Shown piece by piece: positions 57,654 to 64,000 of a stretch of DNA of 64,000 nucleotides (positions within the stretch are counted from its first letter, which is position 1; each line of letters starts with the position of its first letter). Below the pieces are notes generated by a model, which was not told the origin of the DNA, did not search any database, and saw only the letters and a program-made list of their open reading frames with translations. The position numbers were made by a program, and so were the translations under genes. The stretch is from the NCBI RefSeq assembly GCF_000423345.1, contig NZ_AUHU01000006.1, forward strand, positions 234,839-298,838, given 5' to 3'. The stretch comes from Marinimicrobium agarilyticum DSM 16975 (lineage in GTDB: Bacteria; Pseudomonadota; Gammaproteobacteria; Pseudomonadales; Cellvibrionaceae).

Positions 57654-58817
57654 ATGACCCCGCTTTCACAGCTTCGCCCCCACTGGCCCGCTCTCAGCGC
57701 CAGCGCCCTCGTTCTGGTGCTCGGCCTGCTCGGCGCGCTGCTTCACGGCTTCACGAGCCTGGAGAACCAGCGCCAACAGCTGGACGCCTTCGGTCAGACC
57801 CTGGCCCACAGCGCCGCCCAGCGGGCGGTGGACGCCACCTTGCGGCAGGACATGATCAGCCTGCAGGTAGTCCTTCAGGAGCTGAATCGACATCCTCAGG
57901 TAGTCGGCGCCACCATCCACGATGTGGAAAATAACCTGCTGGTCCAGAGCGGCTTTGCGCCGGCGGACGCCGAAGGGGAACGCTTTCAACGCTACGCCGC
58001 GCCCATTGCGCTGGCCGACAATATCGCCGGCCATCTACACATTGCCGTCACCACCCCTTCTCTGACCGGCGCCGACCTGCGCTTTTTCTGGATGTGGGGC
58101 CTGGCCGTTTTGCTGGTCGCTTCCCTGCCCTGGTTGATTCCTCACCGTTTATTACCGTTCCGTAACGCTACCTCCTCCGCTTTCGTATCTCCCGTTCGTG
58201 GAGAGGAAACATGGGAAGAGGACGACGCTAACACGGCGGATAGGCCCCAGAATCCGGACTATGACCCGGAAGCCGGGCTCACCGAAATTCGGCTCAGGCT
58301 GCAGCTGACCAACCTGAATACACTCCACGGCCAACTCAACCAGGACAGTTTTGACCGGCAGCTGCGCCAGTTCGATCGACAGCTCCAGGGCGTGCTCTCC
58401 CTCTACGGCGGCCGGAAAGTGGCGCTCACGGACGATACCCTCTTGATCGACTACCGGGGTGAGTCCCACAGCGACTGCGCCTTCCGGGCGCTGTGCAGCG
58501 CCCAGCTGTTGGGGGAGTTATCGCACCTGAACAGTGGCCCCAAACTGAAAATACAGGCGCGCATTCACCCGATCACCACCGACACACCTGTCACCCTCTC
58601 CGACGCCTACCGGGATCAACTGAGCGAGGTGCCGCCCGCAGTGCAGGGTATTGAAATCGCACCGTCGCTCATTGATGACGAGTTGCAGCAACACCTGGAA
58701 CTGGACCCAAGCAACGGCCTGCTGATCGGCGTCAAAGCGCCCTACCGCCAACTGCTCAACAAACAACAGCAACAACTCCAGCACCTGGGCGACGACGCCA
58801 CGGCCGAGCGTCATTAA
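57654..58817 (+). CDS. AhpA/YtjB-like inner-membrane protein
   Basis: A 387-residue protein with an N-terminal helix (ALSASALVLVLGLLGALLHG), a periplasmic region of about 100 residues, a second helix (FFWMWGLAVLLVASLPWLIP), and a cytoplasmic domain of about 220 residues. The layout and the position divergent from serB match the AhpA/SMP_2 family of gammaproteobacteria, whose role is poorly defined. Family assignment rests on topology and context, with only moderate sequence support. Confidence 0.65.
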   Translation: MTPLSQLRPHWPALSASALVLVLGLLGALLHGFTSLENQRQQLDAFGQTLAHSAAQRAVDATLRQDMISLQVVLQELNRHPQVVGATIHDVENNLLVQSGFAPADAEGERFQRYAAPIALADNIAGHLHIAVTTPSLTGADLRFFWMWGLAVLLVASLPWLIPHRLLPFRNATSSAFVSPVRGEETWEEDDANTADRPQNPDYDPEAGLTEIRLRLQLTNLNTLHGQLNQDSFDRQLRQFDRQLQGVLSLYGGRKVALTDDTLLIDYRGESHSDCAFRALCSAQLLGELSHLNSGPKLKIQARIHPITTDTPVTLSDAYRDQLSEVPPAVQGIEIAPSLIDDELQQHLELDPSNGLLIGVKAPYRQLLNKQQQQLQHLGDDATAERH

Positions 58818-58893
58818 TCCTTCATGGCTCAGTCATCGGAGCGTCACACTCTGAGCCTAGCCTCGGCGTCATCGTCACGCCGAGGTCCATTTC

Positions 58894-60609
58894 ATGCTCA
58901 ATATCGAAGAATCCCTCAACCATAAGTTTCCCCGTTTTGCCCGCAGCGCCCCGCTGCTGCGCAAACCCACGCTGAGCCTGCTGCGAAAGCTGGTGCACGA
59001 ACAGGCGATCAATCAATTCCTGACAGACCATCGGGGCAGCCGGGGCGTGGACTTTATTGAGCGAATCTTCGACTACTTCAATTTCAGCTACAGCGTCGCC
59101 CACCGCGAGCGGGCCAACATTCCCGCCCAGGGCCGGGTCGTCATCATGGCCAACCACCCCATCGGCTCCCTCGACGGACTCGCCCTGATTCATCTGGTCA
59201 GCCAGGTAAGGACCGATGTAAAAATCATCGCGAACGACCTGCTCAGCGCCTTCGAACCCCTGCGCGACCTGCTACTCCCCTTGGACAACATGACCGGGCG
59301 AGCCTACCGGCAAAGCTACAAGCGTATTCTCGAGGCCCTGGAAAATGAACAGGCGGTGATCGTCTTCCCCGCCGGGGAAGTGTCCCGGGCACGCCCCAGC
59401 GGCATTCGAGACGGGGCCTGGCGCTCAGGCTTTTTGCACTTTGCCCGCAAAACCGGCGCACCGCTATTGCCGGTATTCATTCAGGCCAAAAACTCCTGGC
59501 TGTTCTACAGCGCCTCTGCGGTGTTCAAGCCATTGGCCACCGCGCTGCTCGCCCACGAAATGTTCAACAAGCGCTCGGCGGAAATCCGATTTCGCGTGGG
59601 CGAACCCATTCCCGCACGAGCACTGGAGGCCAAAAACCTGGCGGACAAAGCTCTGATCCAGCGCCTGAAAAAACACCTCTACAAGCTCGGTCGCGGCAAG
59701 AAAACCCTGTTCGTTACCGAAAAAACCATCGCCCACCCCGAACACCCGCTGCAACTACAACGCGAACTGGCCACCGCCGACAAGCTCGGCGCGACTCGGG
59801 ACGGCCAGGCCATCTACCTGTGCCGCTGGGAACAACACCCCACCGTCATGCGCGAACTGGGCCGACTGCGGGAAATCGCCTTTCGCAAAGTGGGCGAGGG
59901 CACCGGCCGGCGCCGGGACCTGGACCGCTACGACCAGAGCTATCAACACCTGGTACTCTGGGACCCCAACCGGCTGGCCATCGCCGGTGCCTACCGGATT
60001 GGCGCAACGCAGGCGCTGATCGCCAGCGAAGGAATGGACGGGCTCTACACCGCCGAGCTGTTCGAGCTCAAACCCAGCCTGCGCCCCTACCTGCAACAGG
60101 CCCTGGAACTCGGCCGAAGCTTCGTCAACCCGGACTATTGGGGCAAAGCCAGCCTGGATTACCTCTGGCAGGGCCTGGGCGCCTACCTACGCCACCACCC
60201 GGATATCCGTTACTTGATCGGCCCCGTCAGCCTAAGTGCCGATTACCCCAAACCGCTGCAAGACTGGCTGGTGGTTTACCACCAGCGCTACTACGCCAAG
60301 CCGGAAAACCTGGCCAGCGCCCGCCACCCGCACCTGATCGACCCCGAAAGCCGCATGGCCCTCAACGGCGCATTTGCCAACCTCAGTCGCCACGAGGCCC
60401 ACGACCAACTGCAAACCACCTTCAAAACCGCGGGCCACTCACTCCCGGTACTGTTCAAGCACTACCCCGCCCTGTACGAAGACGACGGCTACCACCTCCT
60501 CGCGTTCAGCGTTGACTCCGACTTCGGCGAATGCCTGGACGGACTCTTTCTGGCGGACCTGTCAAAGATGAAAGCCAACAAGCGAAAGCGCTATATAGGC
60601 GACGCCTGA
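58894..60609 (+). CDS. PlsC-OlsB fusion, probable bifunctional acyltransferase
   Basis: A 571-residue protein joining two acyltransferase domains. The N-terminal half has the PlsC-type motifs NHPIGSLDG (HX4D) and FPAGEVSRARP. The C-terminal half (from about 290) has the OlsB/GNAT-type region with AIAGAYRIGAT and ELFELKPSLRPYLQ. The arrangement recalls OlsF, an enzyme that makes ornithine lipids by N- and then O-acylation; whether this protein has that substrate is an inference. The ATG at 58894 is used; about 76 bases separate it from the previous gene. Confidence 0.85.
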   Translation: MLNIEESLNHKFPRFARSAPLLRKPTLSLLRKLVHEQAINQFLTDHRGSRGVDFIERIFDYFNFSYSVAHRERANIPAQGRVVIMANHPIGSLDGLALIHLVSQVRTDVKIIANDLLSAFEPLRDLLLPLDNMTGRAYRQSYKRILEALENEQAVIVFPAGEVSRARPSGIRDGAWRSGFLHFARKTGAPLLPVFIQAKNSWLFYSASAVFKPLATALLAHEMFNKRSAEIRFRVGEPIPARALEAKNLADKALIQRLKKHLYKLGRGKKTLFVTEKTIAHPEHPLQLQRELATADKLGATRDGQAIYLCRWEQHPTVMRELGRLREIAFRKVGEGTGRRRDLDRYDQSYQHLVLWDPNRLAIAGAYRIGATQALIASEGMDGLYTAELFELKPSLRPYLQQALELGRSFVNPDYWGKASLDYLWQGLGAYLRHHPDIRYLIGPVSLSADYPKPLQDWLVVYHQRYYAKPENLASARHPHLIDPESRMALNGAFANLSRHEAHDQLQTTFKTAGHSLPVLFKHYPALYEDDGYHLLAFSVDSDFGECLDGLFLADLSKMKANKRKRYIGDA

Positions 60610-60740
60610 AGCAGCAACCGACCCTCCGCCGCTCGCGACACTCAGCGGAGTCATCCGCCACATCCCGAGCGAGCACCGACCAGAGAGTCGAGGCCACCCC
60701 CAAGCCTTCCAGGGCCAGGTCCGCATAATATTCAACACAC

Positions 60741-60753
60741 GGAAAGTTTCCGC
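60741..60753. repeat. First copy of the CGGAAASTTTCCG palindrome
   Basis: CGGAAAGTTTCCG, a perfect 13-base palindrome around a central G, about 170 bases upstream of the P-loop kinase gene. Two more copies lie at 60846-60858 and 60869-60881. Confidence 0.75.
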
Positions 60754-60797
60754 ATTTTACAACATGCTTTTTATAACCATGCGTTCTAAGCCTTGAG

Positions 60798-60826
60798 TGA
60801 CGGGGCCTCTGAGGCGTGGTATAACA
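60798..60826 (+). promoter_or_regulatory. Likely promoter of the P-loop kinase gene
   Basis: A -35-like GTGACG (60798-60803) and a -10-like TATAAC (60821-60826) are separated by 17 bases. Transcription would start just before the palindrome at 60843-60884. Confidence 0.4.
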
Positions 60827-60842
60827 TCAGCCAAATGTGAAA

Positions 60843-60884
60843 GACGGAAACTTTCCGGATTTAAATACGGAAAGTTTCCGTCTA
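60843..60884. promoter_or_regulatory. 42-bp inverted repeat, probable operator or leader hairpin
   Basis: Perfect 16-base arms (AGACGGAAACTTTCCG and CGGAAAGTTTCCGTCT) flank the centre GATTTAAATA, which is itself mostly palindromic. Each arm contains the 13-base motif seen at 60741. It lies between the predicted promoter and the start at 60915, where a repressor would block transcription or the RNA would fold. Confidence 0.6.
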
Positions 60885-60914
60885 ATAATATTGTTATGCA
60901 ATACGAGGTAATAA

Positions 60915-61409
60915 ATGAGCAAAGGAGTGCTGACGTTTTTCTGTGGGAAAATGGGAGCAGGAAAAACTACAAAGTCTCGTGAAATCTCCCAAGAGCGAAA
61001 CGCCGTACTGCTCTCAGAAGACGAATGGCTTTCGTCAATGTATCCGAATAGCATCGAGAGCTTGGATGACTACATTAAATATGCTGGCCGTCTTAAGCCT
61101 CAAATGAAGAAATTGGTTCAATCGATCTTGGTGTCTGGAGCCAACGTGGTAATGGATTTTCCGGCAAACACAATTCCACAACGAGAGTGGTTCAAAAGCA
61201 TTTTTTCAGAGATCCAGGCTCCACATGAATTAATCTATATCGACCAGCCAAATGAGGTGTGCTTGGGGCGAGTCGCACAAAGGCGGATTGAAGAGCCACA
61301 GAGGATGGCAACCGATACGGAAGAGATGTTTGAGCTGATTACAAAGTACTTTGTTGCACCCACATCTGATGAAGGGTTCAACACAACTGTAATTGTGGAA
61401 AATGCATAA
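60915..61409 (+). CDS. P-loop kinase-like ATP-binding protein (AAA_33 type)
   Basis: A 164-residue protein with a Walker A motif at residues 11-19 (GKMGAGKTT), a following ESDD-like segment (LLSEDEWLSS), VVMDFPANTI as the second strand, and RVAQRRIEEPQRM as an arginine-rich lid. This matches small AAA_33/zeta-toxin-like kinases, often annotated as ATP-binding proteins. The substrate is unknown. Codon use is AT-richer than the neighbours and it stands alone between a chromosomal gene and insertion sequences, so it looks acquired. The ATG at 60915 is used. Confidence 0.75.
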   Translation: MSKGVLTFFCGKMGAGKTTKSREISQERNAVLLSEDEWLSSMYPNSIESLDDYIKYAGRLKPQMKKLVQSILVSGANVVMDFPANTIPQREWFKSIFSEIQAPHELIYIDQPNEVCLGRVAQRRIEEPQRMATDTEEMFELITKYFVAPTSDEGFNTTVIVENA

Positions 61410-61451
61410 CCAGCGACTGTGATCCCAGGGCAACCCCTGCAGACTAAAATT

Positions 61452-63837
<2,386 letters not shown>

Positions 63838-63905
63838 CGCTGAAATCGTTAAAAACCGGACAATCTAAACCGGTAAAATGCGGACAAAATGGGCCGGTGT
63901 TGACA

Positions 63906-64000
63906 CTGGGAGTTCTCCCATCAGCGTGTAGGCCACGCCGTCGCCGACGCCAGGGACAGAGCTGAGGATCTCGTACAACCGCTGCCACTCGGTCACTTCA
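63906..64000 (-). pseudogene. IS110-family transposase, internal part, runs off the window
   Basis: On the minus strand this reads EVTEWQRLYEILSSVPGVGD followed by GVAYTLMGELP, the start of the Transposase_20 helix-hairpin region. It continues directly into the part at 61452-61754 when the IS21 element and one CTGG copy are removed. The N-terminal DEDD half lies beyond the window. Confidence 0.9.

Overview
The window comes from a GC-rich (about 60 percent) gammaproteobacterial chromosome. Gene content and order point to the Cellvibrionales/Pseudomonadales side, possibly a Marinimicrobium- or Cellvibrio-like marine polysaccharide degrader; the genus is an inference. The evidence is a pseudomonad-like run parE-yqiA-cpdA-yqiB-nudF-thiC-thiD-tolC, a fimX-serB pair, a secreted GH3 beta-glucosidase lipoprotein and many c-di-GMP proteins.

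Layout. 1-8.2 kb: end of a probable MFS transporter, azurin, a DUF488 protein, glutamate dehydrogenase, then a nitric-oxide module (norB and ric on the minus strand; a DUF454 gene, nnrS and nsrR on the plus strand) around two NsrR-type operators. 8.2-14.2 kb: a minus-strand unit of DUF4856 lipoprotein, imelysin lipoprotein, TonB-dependent receptor and sterol-desaturase-like enzyme, behind a Fur-like box; probably metal or siderophore uptake. 14.3-21.4 kb: a second DUF488 gene and an LPS core/O-antigen cluster (kdkA, several glycosyltransferases, an O-antigen ligase, an FkbM methyltransferase). 21.5-25.3 kb: heme oxygenase plus bacteriophytochrome-GGDEF, and a divergent lipid A acyltransferase. 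25.4-27.0 kb: two abutting genes of unknown function for exported proteins. 27.3-38.4 kb: parE-to-nudF operon, thiD-thiC under a TPP riboswitch, tolC, HMG-CoA lyase and DUF2288. 38.5-49.3 kb: smrA, a degenerate GGDEF membrane protein, ppc, a 7TMR-DISM diguanylate cyclase, the GH3 enzyme and a CNNM/CBS protein. 49.3-60.6 kb: the EF-P modification set epmA-efp-epmB, a PilZ-like protein, fimX, serB, an AhpA-like membrane protein and a PlsC-OlsB fusion. 60.6-64.0 kb: an AT-richer accessory patch with a P-loop kinase gene behind repeated palindromes, and an intact IS21-family element inserted in an IS110-family transposase gene, with a 4-bp target duplication.

Functional themes are nitric-oxide defence (NsrR with its operators and targets), c-di-GMP signalling (five proteins, two with degenerate catalytic motifs), cell-envelope glycolipid synthesis, and translation-factor modification. 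No tRNA, rRNA or CRISPR array was seen. The least explained parts are the two-gene operon at 25.5-27.0 kb, the kinase cassette at 60.7-61.4 kb, and two intergenic palindromes that share a core but have unrelated arms.
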